From positions 1 to 12,863 of the forward strand of contig DOFS01000373.1 in assembly GCA_003523945.1 (NCBI GenBank): 12,863 nt of DNA. The letters are read 5' to 3'. Origin of the DNA: Nitrospiraceae bacterium. GTDB taxonomy: Bacteria > Nitrospirota > Nitrospiria > Nitrospirales > UBA8639. Every line of letters starts with the position of its first letter. The stretch's first letter is position 1. Below the pieces are notes generated by a model, which saw only the letters and a program-made list of their open reading frames with translations, made no database searches and had not been told where the DNA came from. Made by a program: the position numbers and the translations under genes. This document shows, one piece after another, positions 1-7,048 of this stretch.

Positions 1-281
1 TCAATACGGCCCGTGGAGGGGTGGTGGATACCGAGGCCTTGTATCATGCCTTGATGAAGGGTCAAATCGGCGGTGCGGCATTAGATGTGACCGATCCTGA
101 GCCATTGCCTGCTTCGCACCCGCTCCTTTCCCTTCCTAACTGTCTGGTCATTCCGCACTTGGGGAGTGCTTCTGTGGCCACAAGGACCAAAATGGCCCAT
201 ATCGCCGCAGAGAATATCGTGGCCGGGTTGCGTGGAGACCCGCTTCCGCATTGCGCCAATCCGGAAGTCTACAGCGTATAA
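1..281 (+). CDS. Glyoxylate/hydroxypyruvate reductase, D-2-hydroxyacid dehydrogenase family (3' part only)
   Basis: This is the C-terminal end of an NAD(P)H-dependent D-2-hydroxyacid dehydrogenase; the gene begins before the window and the reading frame is open from base 3 to the TAA at 279-281. The visible part opens with the family signature [13 protein letters not shown], which closes the nucleotide-binding domain. It continues through [12 protein letters not shown], which carries the catalytic Glu, and PHLGSAS, which carries the catalytic His. The tail ([21 protein letters not shown]) is typical of glyoxylate/hydroxypyruvate reductases (GyaR/GhrB type), which reduce glyoxylate to glycolate or hydroxypyruvate to D-glycerate in the cytoplasm. 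Phosphoglycerate dehydrogenase is less likely because no ACT or ASB regulatory domain follows. Family assignment is firm. The substrate is inferred from the C-terminal motif alone. Confidence 0.88.
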   Translation, partial: NTARGGVVDTEALYHALMKGQIGGAALDVTDPEPLPASHPLLSLPNCLVIPHLGSASVATRTKMAHIAAENIVAGLRGDPLPHCANPEVYSV

Positions 282-413
282 TTTGTGCGATAGCCTTTGA
301 ACTCATGAACCCCGACAAGAGACAGGAACGCTCCCAATGCGGAAAGAGCCAGATTTTATGCGGGGCATTGTATGTTAATCCGGCGATAGGCCGACACATC
401 ACGAGGTGAAGAC

Positions 414-725
414 ATGATCCATATCACACAGCCTGCTGTGGAAAAATTACATGGCTTGATCGAAGAGCACCCTGAGGATCCCATTGTCCGATTAGCGCTT
501 CGAGATCGGGATGACAAAACCCTCATTTTTTCCATTACGCTCGAAGACGCCGTGACACAGGAGGATTCGGTATTAGACATTGAGGGACTCATCATCGCCA
601 TAGACGGCTCATGTGCTCCACGGATGGAAGGCATCACGGTCGACTATGAGGAGCATGCCGGATTCCGGTTCCATCACCCGGAACCACCCAATCATTTTAA
701 ACTAAACCTGATCCAACCTGAATGA
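414..725 (+). CDS. HesB/IscA-fold protein lacking the cluster-binding cysteines
   Basis: This 103-aa protein has the layout of A-type Fe-S carriers (IscA/ErpA/HesB). It starts with I-x-IT-x-x-A-x-x-x-L and continues with a short LAL strand (residues 27-29), an F-x-I-x-LED segment (39-45) and IAIDGSCAPRMEGITVDY (61-78), which corresponds to the VD..S...L.G..IDY block of the family. It ends with GFRFHHPEPPN, matching GF.F.NP. The three conserved cysteines (one after the first strand pair, two in the C-terminal CGCG-type motif) are all absent; the only Cys is C67. It therefore probably does not carry a cluster in the usual way and may be a scaffold or regulatory paralogue. A good ribosome binding site (gaggtga, 402-408) precedes the ATG by 5 nt. 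The fold assignment is inferred by motif order. The function is unknown. Confidence 0.72.
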   Translation: MIHITQPAVEKLHGLIEEHPEDPIVRLALRDRDDKTLIFSITLEDAVTQEDSVLDIEGLIIAIDGSCAPRMEGITVDYEEHAGFRFHHPEPPNHFKLNLIQPE

Positions 726-830
726 CTCGGTTAGAATGGTCTTTGATACCCTGAAGCCGGGAGCCAGGAATTTATTCATGATGCTTTTCCCTTTCAATCC
801 AGCACCATTTTTCACGCGATTATTCTTCTA

Positions 831-2015
831 ATGGAAACATTTTTTGCGACATGTCCTCGTGGATTAGAAAATGTTCTAAGCCAGGAACTTCAAGAGTTGG
901 GTGGGCAGGAGATACGATCCACCCCTGGCGGCGTCGAATGCCAGGGCGCTTTTTCTCTCTGTTACCGGCTCAATTTAGAAAGTCGCATTGCGAGCCGGAT
1001 TTTGTGGAGGGTCGGGCAGGGGTGGTACCGGGATGAAGAGGACCTCTACCGCCTCGCTTCATGTCTCCCCTGGCCAGACTATTTTTCAGTGGACTGTCAC
1101 ATAAAAGTTCGGATTATCGCGCAACATTCTCCACTGAAAAGCCTGGAATTTGCGACGCTACGAGTCAAAGATGCCATTTGTGATCGATTTGTTCGTGCGA
1201 CAGATTTACGCCCGGAGGTGAGTAAGCGCCAACCCGATATTCAAATTGTGGCCTTTGTCGATGAAGATCATGTGGTGTGGTATATCGACACCTCCGGAGA
1301 TCCCCTGTTTAAGCGTGGATGGCGGAAGGTGGCGGGAGAAGCCCCTATTCGCGAAAATTTGGCGGCCGGGATTCTCAGACTTTCAGGTTGGACCGGCGAG
1401 CAGGTCTTGCTTGATCCGATGTGTGGCGCCGGCACATTCTTAATTGAGGCAGCCTTAATGGCCAAAGGGATTGCCCCAGGCAGTGGTCGGGAATTTGCTT
1501 TTCGCCATTTGCAGAATTTTGATTATACCGCCTGGGAACAGGTACGCCAGGAGTCGATGCATCTCATGGCTCCCGGGCCCGGTCTTTCGGTTTTTGGTTA
1601 TGATGAGGACGCGAATGCGTTGTCCATGGCGAAAAAAAATATTGAAGGCTTGGGGTTTGAAGATATTCAGTTAAGCCAGGTTGATGTTCTGGATGTGTCC
1701 CCTCCTGCGCCAAAAGGAGTTCTGGTCACCAATCCTCCCTATGGAGTGAGAATGGGAGACCGGTCAACGCTTGAAGCCTGGTATCCGAAGTTTGGGAACT
1801 TATTGAAGCAGCGGTTTGCGGGTTGGAATGTCTATGTGCTGACAGCCGATTCGCGTCTTCCTAAACTGATTCACTTAGCGCCTTCGCGGAAAATACCCTT
1901 GTTCAATGGTCCGTTGGAATCGAGGCTGTATGCCTTTCAGATGGTGGCCGGAGGAAACCGGAAATCGGCAAGGCAGGCCAGGCAACAGGCGGGGGACGAA
2001 CGCGGTCTTAGATGA
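831..2015 (+). CDS. THUMP-domain class I SAM-dependent rRNA guanine-N2 methyltransferase (RlmL/YpsC family)
   Basis: This 394-aa protein matches the N-terminal half of E. coli RlmL and the stand-alone YpsC type, which methylate N2 of a guanine in 23S rRNA. The start METFFATCPRGLENVLSQEL is characteristic of the family. A THUMP RNA-binding domain covers about residues 40-155, followed by the linker GDPLFKRGWR (156-165). The Rossmann methyltransferase domain carries SAM motif I DPMCGAGT (195-202), an acidic D258 after motif I, and the catalytic NPPY (301-304). The basic tail (KSARQARQQ) may help bind RNA. No strong Shine-Dalgarno sequence precedes the ATG, but the conserved N-terminus fixes the start. 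The last 8 bp overlap the convergent response-regulator gene. The exact target nucleotide cannot be read from sequence. Confidence 0.93.
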   Translation: METFFATCPRGLENVLSQELQELGGQEIRSTPGGVECQGAFSLCYRLNLESRIASRILWRVGQGWYRDEEDLYRLASCLPWPDYFSVDCHIKVRIIAQHSPLKSLEFATLRVKDAICDRFVRATDLRPEVSKRQPDIQIVAFVDEDHVVWYIDTSGDPLFKRGWRKVAGEAPIRENLAAGILRLSGWTGEQVLLDPMCGAGTFLIEAALMAKGIAPGSGREFAFRHLQNFDYTAWEQVRQESMHLMAPGPGLSVFGYDEDANALSMAKKNIEGLGFEDIQLSQVDVLDVSPPAPKGVLVTNPPYGVRMGDRSTLEAWYPKFGNLLKQRFAGWNVYVLTADSRLPKLIHLAPSRKIPLFNGPLESRLYAFQMVAGGNRKSARQARQQAGDERGLR

Positions 2016-2460
2016 GAGGTTTCCCTGCCATGTTTAAGAGCGAGACCCAGACATCTTCAATGCATCGCAGCACATAAATCCATTCATCGCAGGTCGCCGG
2101 TCGTTTAAAAAGATGGCAATTGGGCGGAAAGGAAAAATTTTTCGATCCGCGCGGGGCCTGTTCCGAAAACAAGGCTACCGGAATCGACTGTAAGCGGCGG
2201 TCGCGTTGCAATCCTTTAATAATCTCCTCTCCTGATACATCCGGGAGATGATTGGAGAGGAAAATAAGGTCGGGTTGCGGCGCATCCATGAAAGGATACT
2301 CTTGATGTAAAAAAGCCATGGCCTGTTCGCCGTCTTCGGCCTCCAGAATTTCCACGCAGATGATTTGAGCCACCGTCAGCGCTTCTCTAAGGGCTTCCAC
2401 CTGTGCGGTATCATCCTCAATCGTCAGAATTTTTATGGTACTTTTCACGGCTCCGCGCAT
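2008..2460 (-). CDS. Single-domain response regulator with Ser in place of the phosphoacceptor Asp
   Basis: This 150-aa protein is a stand-alone CheY-like receiver of the Rcp1/CheY-like type with no output domain. Seen in the sequence: the acidic Mg-binding cluster E15-D16-D17 after the first strand, the strand PDLIFLS followed by NHLPDVSG (residues 63-77), the Thr/Ser switch position S99 in VALFSEQA, and the conserved Lys K119 in FKRP. At the site where canonical receivers have DLILLD-x-x-LP, this protein has S69, so phosphorylation in the normal way should not occur. The other three active-site positions are kept, which points to a pseudo-receiver working by protein contact and not to a decaying gene. 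No histidine kinase is adjacent. It converges on and overlaps the methyltransferase gene by 8 bp. Confidence 0.86.
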   Translation of the reverse strand: MRGAVKSTIKILTIEDDTAQVEALREALTVAQIICVEILEAEDGEQAMAFLHQEYPFMDAPQPDLIFLSNHLPDVSGEEIIKGLQRDRRLQSIPVALFSEQAPRGSKNFSFPPNCHLFKRPATCDEWIYVLRCIEDVWVSLLNMAGKPLI

Positions 2461-2838
2461 AACCCGATGTCCATGTTCTTGGTCGAAACAGACTGCCCAC
2501 TCTTCAGCCTGGTGCAGGATTGCCGTGTGATGACGACAGAGCCTCTGTGCGGTGGCGCATCTGTTTTTTTCGGTTGAATTTCCCCTGAGATTAAGAATGA
2601 GGCGACTGAAAAGGAATTTTTATGAGGAAAGTTGAGAAGGGGAACGCCGGTGCCTGGAACATATTCCGATGAACCCACAATGAATGGGAGTCCATCGATC
2701 TGAAGCGGTGGGACAACAAACAGCACGAATCTCGTTCAGTATGAACAAAGATGCAGGAAGGTCGCGAACAGGGAGGCCACGTTTCTTAAAGGGAATTGGG
2801 TGAAGAAACGCGTGTGGCGTGATGGATGCGTTGGAGCG
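2461..2838. other. 378-bp stretch without a convincing gene
   Basis: This gap lies between two minus-strand genes, the response regulator and the CysQ-like gene. The only open frames are short, match no family I know and look like chance frames. The one structure seen is a T-rich hairpin at 2536-2570, listed separately. No tRNA-like cloverleaf, no tandem repeat and no clear sigma70 promoter for the response regulator were found. Confidence 0.6.
2536..2570 (+). terminator. Possible weak hairpin with T-tract
   Basis: An outer arm acaga (2536-2540) can pair with tctgt (2560-2564), and an inner arm tgcg (2548-2551) with cgca (2556-2559) around a gtgg loop. A run of seven T (2564-2570) follows at once. 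A 7-nt bulge on one side makes the stem weak. On the plus strand it would stop read-through from the methyltransferase gene, which ends about 500 bp upstream. Speculative. Confidence 0.3.
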
Positions 2839-3627
2839 CTAGGCGGGGAGGCTCGCGAGGAATTGCCGGATCACCGGCATCGCATCAGGGCGAGCGGCGA
2901 TGATGCCGTTGAGAGTGGGATGAGGTTGATTGCATTGAATGGGTTTCATCTCTCCATCCACGACAACCCCTCCCGCCGCTTGAACCAGAAGGAGCGCAGC
3001 CGCGATATCCCATTCGTTTTGGGTGCTTAGATTGATCACTCCGTCAATCTGTCCGGTGGCCACCAAAGCCAATGAATAGGCGATGGAACCCATCAGGGTC
3101 CGGCAATTGGCGGTTTCCCGCCATGTGCGAATGGTGGAGCGATTAATGGGGCCAGCGTTTACCAGAAACGACAAGCGGTGTCCCGTGGTTTGGCGGACCT
3201 GAATGGGGATTCCATTCAAGGTTGCCGGTTCACCGCGCACGGCACAAAAATATTCCCGTGTGGCCGGGTTGAAGATAATCCCGATGGAGGCCTGTCCATG
3301 GTCGATGAGCGCGAGGGAGATCGCGAATTGTGGAAGGCTTTTAATGAAGGGTTTGGTCCCGTCGATGGGATCCAGGATCCACACCCGGTTCTTTTTCAGT
3401 CTAATGGCGTTGTCCGGGGACTCTTCCGAGAGCCAGCCATCATCGGGATAGGCGGCGAACAACGCCTCCTGGAGTATGCGATTGACTTCAAGATCAGCAT
3501 TGGTCACTGGTGATCCATCCGGCTTGATCTGGATGGCTAGGCCTTCATACAGGATTCTCTGAATTCGATCACTTGCGAGGAGCAGGGCCTGGCGGATGAT
3601 GGAACGTTCTTGGCGATAGTCAGTCAT
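2839..3627 (-). CDS. CysQ-like 3'(2'),5'-bisphosphate nucleotidase / inositol monophosphatase family
   Basis: This 262-aa member of the lithium-sensitive Mg-dependent phosphatase superfamily has all the metal-site motifs: SPVTNAD (39-45), an E-E pair in SEES (67-70), DPIDGT (86-91) and WDIAAALLLVQAAGG (206-220). The E-E-S, DPIDGTK-x-F and C-terminal WD motif arrangement fits CysQ, which hydrolyses 3'-phosphoadenosine 5'-phosphate to AMP during sulfate assimilation. Inositol-1-phosphatase or histidinol-phosphatase activity in the same fold cannot be excluded. The frame stays open upstream to a GTG at 3696. I prefer the ATG at 3627 (MTDYRQERSI) because the upstream 23 residues look unlike protein and contain a TACAAT promoter -10-like sequence on the minus strand (3680-3685). 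No sulfate-assimilation gene is adjacent. Confidence 0.87.
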   Translation of the reverse strand: MTDYRQERSIIRQALLLASDRIQRILYEGLAIQIKPDGSPVTNADLEVNRILQEALFAAYPDDGWLSEESPDNAIRLKKNRVWILDPIDGTKPFIKSLPQFAISLALIDHGQASIGIIFNPATREYFCAVRGEPATLNGIPIQVRQTTGHRLSFLVNAGPINRSTIRTWRETANCRTLMGSIAYSLALVATGQIDGVINLSTQNEWDIAAALLLVQAAGGVVVDGEMKPIQCNQPHPTLNGIIAARPDAMPVIRQFLASLPA

Positions 3628-3855
3628 GATGTGAAGCGATCTAGAGCCTTGGCAATGTGTGACAGATCCCCTATTTGGTATTGTACCGAATTCCACAGGT
3701 TAAGTGTGGAGCGGGACCCCCTTGCATCAGCCGTCACCGTTCATAGCATGAGCGATGCGTCGGCGGCTAGATGTTTGGCATGTTGATGGGGTGTTGTCTG
3801 AAGAGAGTCCAGGGGGGCATCGGATGACCGGTGAGTCGAGATCCTGGAGAATGTC

Positions 3856-4086
3856 ATGCAAACAGTGACCGTGAGGCTGAAAATATCCCCCGAACGCTTC
3901 CAGGCTTATTACACAGGTGTGGTGGAGCATGTGGTGGCACGGTCAATCGATGGCCGAACTATCCAATTTCCGGCCAGGGTGCTTCGTCCCTTTGTCTCGC
4001 ATCAGGGGATCCACGGGATATTTGAAATCACGTTTGATGCGAATATGAAATTTCAATCGATTCGCCGGTCAGAGGGCGATATGTGA
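3856..4086 (+). CDS. DUF2835 family protein
   Basis: This 76-aa protein matches the small DUF2835 family along its length. It has an N-terminal V-x-L-x-IS strand, YYTGVVEHVVARS (residues 18-30), the signature DGRTIQFPA-x-x-LRPFV (32-47), then GIHGIFEI-x-FD (51-61) and KFQSI (65-69). The family has no assigned function and is usually a single-domain cytoplasmic protein of this length, so the gene is full size. A ggaga ribosome binding site lies about 8 nt before the ATG. The stop codon overlaps the GTG start of the membrane-protein gene by 4 bp, so the two are probably translated together. An upstream in-frame start is not available because the alternative frame at 3831 is a different reading frame. 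Confidence 0.85.
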   Translation: MQTVTVRLKISPERFQAYYTGVVEHVVARSIDGRTIQFPARVLRPFVSHQGIHGIFEITFDANMKFQSIRRSEGDM

Positions 4087-4535
4087 GTAAAGTGACAATG
4101 ATAGGAGATGAGTATTCCCTTTTCGGTTTATTTCTCAGTGCGTTTCTTTCCTCAACCCTGTTACCTGGTAGCTCTGAGCTGGTGTTCGTCTTTTTGGCGA
4201 CACGAGGCGATTTACCCATCTGGAGCCTGCTAGCCACGGCGACGGCAGGCAATACCCTGGGTGGGATGAGTTCCTGGGCCGTGGGTTGGCTCATCGGGTG
4301 GTGGTATCCACTCCATGAGTTAACCAAGCCAGCCCAGCATCTAGCGGTGGAACGGGTTCGCCGGTGGGGCAGTCCGGTGCTGTTGTTGTCCTGGGTCCCG
4401 CTTATTGGTGATCCGCTGTGCATCGCCGCAGGGTGGTTGCGGATGGGTTGGGTGCGTGCCTTCCTGTTTATTGGAATTGGCAAAGGTTGTCGGTATGCGG
4501 TCTTGTTCGCGCTGTTGCCGACCGGTAGCGGGTGA
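4083..4535 (+). CDS. yqaA: YqaA family inner-membrane protein (SNARE-associated/DedA-like)
   Basis: This 150-aa hydrophobic protein has the characteristic YqaA pattern. It begins with F-L-SAFLSSTLLPGSSEL (about residues 17-34), continues with ATAGNTLGGMSSW-x-VG (53-68), then RRWGSPVLLLSWVPLIGDPLC-x-AAGWLRM (97-124) and a last helix with GKG-x-RY. Three to four membrane segments are visible (about 12-35, 48-70, 98-120 and 125-146). The family is related to DedA proteins, which act in lipid handling and membrane homeostasis, but YqaA itself has no proven substrate. Translation probably starts at the GTG overlapping the DUF2835 stop; an ATG five codons later (4098) is an alternative. Length is typical of the family. 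Confidence 0.84.
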   Translation: MSKVTMIGDEYSLFGLFLSAFLSSTLLPGSSELVFVFLATRGDLPIWSLLATATAGNTLGGMSSWAVGWLIGWWYPLHELTKPAQHLAVERVRRWGSPVLLLSWVPLIGDPLCIAAGWLRMGWVRAFLFIGIGKGCRYAVLFALLPTGSG

Positions 4536-4685
4536 ACGTCAAAAAGGTTGGCCTATAGCATTCAGAAAGGGTTGTTGGTATGGTTGGCCTTCCGTCTTTC
4601 CTGTTAGGTCCAACATCATCGGTAATTTTCTGTCCAATCGACCGGTTCCTCCACAATTCGAAGCACATCATGGAGTCATCGTATC

Positions 4686-5804
4686 GTGAACGTTCCCCTT
4701 CTTGATTTGAAATCCCAATACGCCAGCATCAAACAGGACATTCAGATGGCGTTCGAAGAGGTGTGCGCGGAGCAAAGCTTTATTCTGGGAGCGCATGTTC
4801 AGAAGCTGGAGCAGACTCTGGCGTCATATATCGGCACCGACCATGCGATAGGAGTTGCGTCAGGAAGCGATGCGTTATTGTTGTCGTTGATGGAGGTGGG
4901 GGTTCAACCGGGCGATCGCGTCGTGACGGTCCCGTTTACCTTTTTTGCGTCTGCAGGAGTGATTTCCCGGCTTCATGCGCGTCCGGTGTTTGTCGATGTG
5001 ACGCCTGATACGTTTAATTTCGATCCCACCCGGTTAGCGGATAGCCTTTCTTCAGATGTCAAAGCGGTTCTTCCCGTCCATCTTTTTGGGCAATGCGCGG
5101 ACATGGAAACCATCCTTCAGATCGCAGGGGAACAGGGAATCCCGGTCATTGAGGATGCTTGTCAGGCCATCGGTGCTGCTCGAAACGGTGTCAAAGCCGG
5201 GGCATTTGGACGCACGGGGTGCTTTAGCTTTTTCCCGTCGAAAAATTTAGGAGGATTTGGTGACGGCGGATTGATCACCACGCGTGACCCACTGGTGGCG
5301 GAGCGTCTCCGGCTTTTGCGTGTTCACGGAAGCCGTTCAGAGTACCATCATCATTTAGTCGGGATGAACAGCCGGTTGGATGCCCTGCAAGCGGCCATTC
5401 TTCGCGTGAAATTTCAGCATTTGGCCCGGTGGACCGCCAAGCGTCAAGCGCATGCCGATACTTATCGGCAGCTGCTTCATGCCTGCGATCTTGATGAGCG
5501 AGTGACGGTGCCGATCGTGTCATCCGGCAATACTCACGTCTACAACCAATTCACCATTCGCACCCCACAGCGGGACGACCTGAGTGCCTACCTGACCCAA
5601 CATGAAATAGGTAATCGAATTTATTATCCCGTCCCCCTCCATCTTCAGGAATGTTACCAGACTCTCGGGTACCATAAGGGTGATTTTCCGGTCTCGGAAC
5701 AGCTCTCCCAAGAGGTGCTTTCTCTTCCCATCTATCCGGAACTCACACCGGATCAACTCCAATATGTCGTCGACACGATCAATGCCTTCTTTGAGCGCCG
5801 TTAA
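4686..5804 (+). CDS. DegT/DnrJ/EryC1/StrS family PLP-dependent sugar aminotransferase
   Basis: This 372-aa enzyme is a nucleotide-sugar aminotransferase (WbpE/WlbC/FdtB-like) that would transfer an amino group from glutamate to a keto sugar for surface polysaccharide or lipid A-type glycan synthesis. The N-terminus VPLLDLKSQY is typical. Active-site features seen: SGSDALLLSL (phosphate binding, 59-68), ED-A-CQAIGA (D157 and Q160 contact PLP), SFFPSKNLGGFGDGG with the Schiff-base Lys K186, and GMNSRLDALQAAIL, which reaches the partner subunit's active site in the family dimer. The start is GTG at 4686 with only a weak ggag upstream. No dehydrogenase, acyltransferase or glycosyltransferase lies nearby, so the sugar substrate is unknown. 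It ends 50 bp from the convergent queF. Confidence 0.93.
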   Translation: MNVPLLDLKSQYASIKQDIQMAFEEVCAEQSFILGAHVQKLEQTLASYIGTDHAIGVASGSDALLLSLMEVGVQPGDRVVTVPFTFFASAGVISRLHARPVFVDVTPDTFNFDPTRLADSLSSDVKAVLPVHLFGQCADMETILQIAGEQGIPVIEDACQAIGAARNGVKAGAFGRTGCFSFFPSKNLGGFGDGGLITTRDPLVAERLRLLRVHGSRSEYHHHLVGMNSRLDALQAAILRVKFQHLARWTAKRQAHADTYRQLLHACDLDERVTVPIVSSGNTHVYNQFTIRTPQRDDLSAYLTQHEIGNRIYYPVPLHLQECYQTLGYHKGDFPVSEQLSQEVLSLPIYPELTPDQLQYVVDTINAFFERR

Positions 5805-5833
5805 ACGAGATAACCACAGAGTAAGCGGAAAGA

Positions 5834-5848
5834 TCGATTGAAAATCGA
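5834..5848. terminator. Possible AT-rich hairpin between convergent genes
   Basis: A perfect 6-bp inverted repeat (tcgatt, gaa loop, aatcga) sits in the 50-bp gap between the convergent aminotransferase and queF genes. It has the right place for a bidirectional terminator, but the stem is AT-rich and neither side has a good T-tract, so it may be weak or accidental. Confidence 0.28.
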
Positions 5849-5854
5849 GAGGCT

Positions 5855-6262
5855 TTATTGGGAAGGATAGCGGGCTTGAATCACGCTGCGGAGCCCGCCT
5901 CTGGCGGTGAATTCCCCCGTCACGGATGCTGAGACCGGGCGACAGGCTTTGACGAAATCGGCCAGAATTCTATTGACTGCATTTTCATAAAAGATTCCCA
6001 GGTTTCGATAGGCGTGGATGTACATTTTGAGGGATTTTAATTCAAGACAGGATTTGTCCGGGACATAGGTCAAGCGGATCGTTCCAAAATCAGGGAGTCC
6101 TGTCTTGGGGCAAATGGCCGTATATTCGGGAATCTCAATGGTAATTTCGTAGCCTGGATATTGGTTCGGCCAGGTTTCGATACGTGGCAACTTATCGGTG
6201 ATCCCGCTCTCGGCATGCCGTTTCGAATAGCCCGATCGTGAAGAGGCCTGAGATTTTTTCAT
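5855..6262 (-). CDS. queF: NADPH-dependent 7-cyano-7-deazaguanine (preQ0) reductase QueF
   Basis: QueF reduces the nitrile of preQ0 to the aminomethyl group of preQ1 in queuosine tRNA modification. This is the short (type I, unimodular) form, 135 aa from the chosen ATG. Seen: PEYTAICPKTGLPDFGTI with catalytic Cys C51 and Asp D58, the QueF signature ELKSLKMY (74-81), YRNLGIFYEN (85-94) with the substrate-binding Glu E93, and the end RGG-L-R-S-x-I-x-A-RYP. The frame is open upstream to an ATG at 6388, but the extra 42 residues do not resemble QueF. They also overlap a strong plus-strand promoter (6354-6382), so 6262 is preferred. No other queuosine gene is adjacent and no preQ1 riboswitch was recognised upstream. 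Confidence 0.93.
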   Translation of the reverse strand: MKKSQASSRSGYSKRHAESGITDKLPRIETWPNQYPGYEITIEIPEYTAICPKTGLPDFGTIRLTYVPDKSCLELKSLKMYIHAYRNLGIFYENAVNRILADFVKACRPVSASVTGEFTARGGLRSVIQARYPSQ

Positions 6263-6353
6263 GAGTTGAATGCCAAGTCTCCATGATTGTGTGAGAAGGG
6301 GACGTAGTCTACTCTTTTCCGAAATTTCCTCGCAACCACATGCTGCCATTTTC

Positions 6354-6382
6354 TTGAGAATACCCCTACCCTGGGCTATAAT
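6354..6382 (+). promoter_or_regulatory. Near-consensus sigma70 promoter upstream of the phosphonate-type cluster
   Basis: TTGAGA (6354-6359) and a perfect TATAAT (6377-6382) are separated by exactly 17 bp. Transcription would begin around 6389 and run into the decarboxylase alpha gene, leaving a leader of about 96 nt to the ATG at 6485. It is the strongest promoter-like sequence noticed in the window and implies active expression of the cluster. Confidence 0.7.
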
Positions 6383-6473
6383 CGCCACTCATTGCGGTCG
6401 CGCAGTGTATTTTGCCGAAGCCGTTGTTATTCACAATCCAACGTAACCCTCACCCTGATCATATGTGTGTGAC

Positions 6474-6478
6474 AAGGG
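6474..6478 (+). promoter_or_regulatory. Ribosome binding site deciding the decarboxylase alpha start
   Basis: AAGGG lies 6 nt before the ATG at 6485. A stronger purine tract, aagggggagg (6500-6509), has no start codon at a proper distance: the next in-frame ATG is at 6536, 26 nt away. The spacing therefore favours 6485, although family alignment begins only around 6551. Confidence 0.45.
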
Positions 6479-6484
6479 CATTTT

Positions 6485-7048
6485 ATGTACCGATCGAGCA
6501 AGGGGGAGGCGTGGGGTCTGTCTAAGACTAAGACTATGAGTAGTATAACCATGATAGAAGCTGACGATTTTGTGAGAGGCCTTCAGGGTATCGGGTTCGA
6601 TTTTTTTACCGGTGTCCCGGATACTATTTTGGGTGGGATTATTGCCCATTTAACGGAAGAACGGTTGTATACCCCGGCCGTCCGGGAAGATGAAGCGGTG
6701 GCGATGGCCGCGGGAGCCTATCTGGGCGGGAAAATCCCGGTGGTGTTAATGCAAAACTCAGGCTTAGGCAATGCCCTCAATGTTCTGGCGTCCCTCAATT
6801 TGATTTATCAGATCCCTTGTCTCCTGTTAGTGTCCTGGCGGGGCTTCGAAGGCAAGGACGCTCCCGAACATTTGGTCATGGGGGAAACCATGACGACTCT
6901 TCTGGATACGGTGCGAATTCCTCACCGGACATTGTCCGAGGAGACGATTGTGGCTGATCTGAAGTGGACCGCCACGACCTTCATGGAAAAGCGGATTCCA
7001 GTCGCCTTACTGTTGAAAAAAGGCATCGTGAAATCGGTCCAACCCTGA
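6485..7048 (+). CDS. ThDP-dependent phosphonopyruvate/sulfopyruvate decarboxylase, alpha (Pyr-domain) subunit
   Basis: This 187-aa protein is the pyrimidine-binding half of a ThDP decarboxylase that would remove CO2 from phosphonopyruvate (Ppd/AepY) or sulfopyruvate (ComD). Seen: GFDFFTGVPD (37-46), RED-E-AVAMAAGAYLGGK with E70 as the likely ThDP-activating Glu, MQNSGLGNALN (89-99) and SLNLIYQIPCLLLVSWRG (103-120). The motif MQNSGLGN with W-RG is shared by Ppd and ComD. The GAYLGGK and MGETMTTLLD blocks look ComD-like. The cofactor-diphosphate site is missing and must come from the beta subunit, 253 bp downstream. The cytidylyltransferase context favours phosphonopyruvate. The first 17-22 residues are not conserved, so the true start may be 6536 or 6551. 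Confidence 0.85.
   Translation: MYRSSKGEAWGLSKTKTMSSITMIEADDFVRGLQGIGFDFFTGVPDTILGGIIAHLTEERLYTPAVREDEAVAMAAGAYLGGKIPVVLMQNSGLGNALNVLASLNLIYQIPCLLLVSWRGFEGKDAPEHLVMGETMTTLLDTVRIPHRTLSEETIVADLKWTATTFMEKRIPVALLLKKGIVKSVQP

Noticed and set aside
2445..2726. 93-codon minus-strand frame upstream of the response regulator
   Set aside because: No family resemblance and no ribosome binding site; it overlaps the start of the regulator gene by 16 bp and its composition looks random.
4028..4483. 151-codon minus-strand frame opposite yqaA
   Set aside because: Antisense to a gene with a clear family match; no motifs.
6263..6388. 42-residue N-terminal extension of QueF
   Set aside because: The extension does not resemble QueF and overlaps a near-consensus promoter on the other strand; QueF of normal length begins at 6262.
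6263..6484. preQ1 riboswitch upstream of queF
   Set aside because: On the minus strand I could not find the short C-rich loop and A-rich tail of preQ1-I; a ccaca stretch exists only on the plus strand, the wrong orientation.
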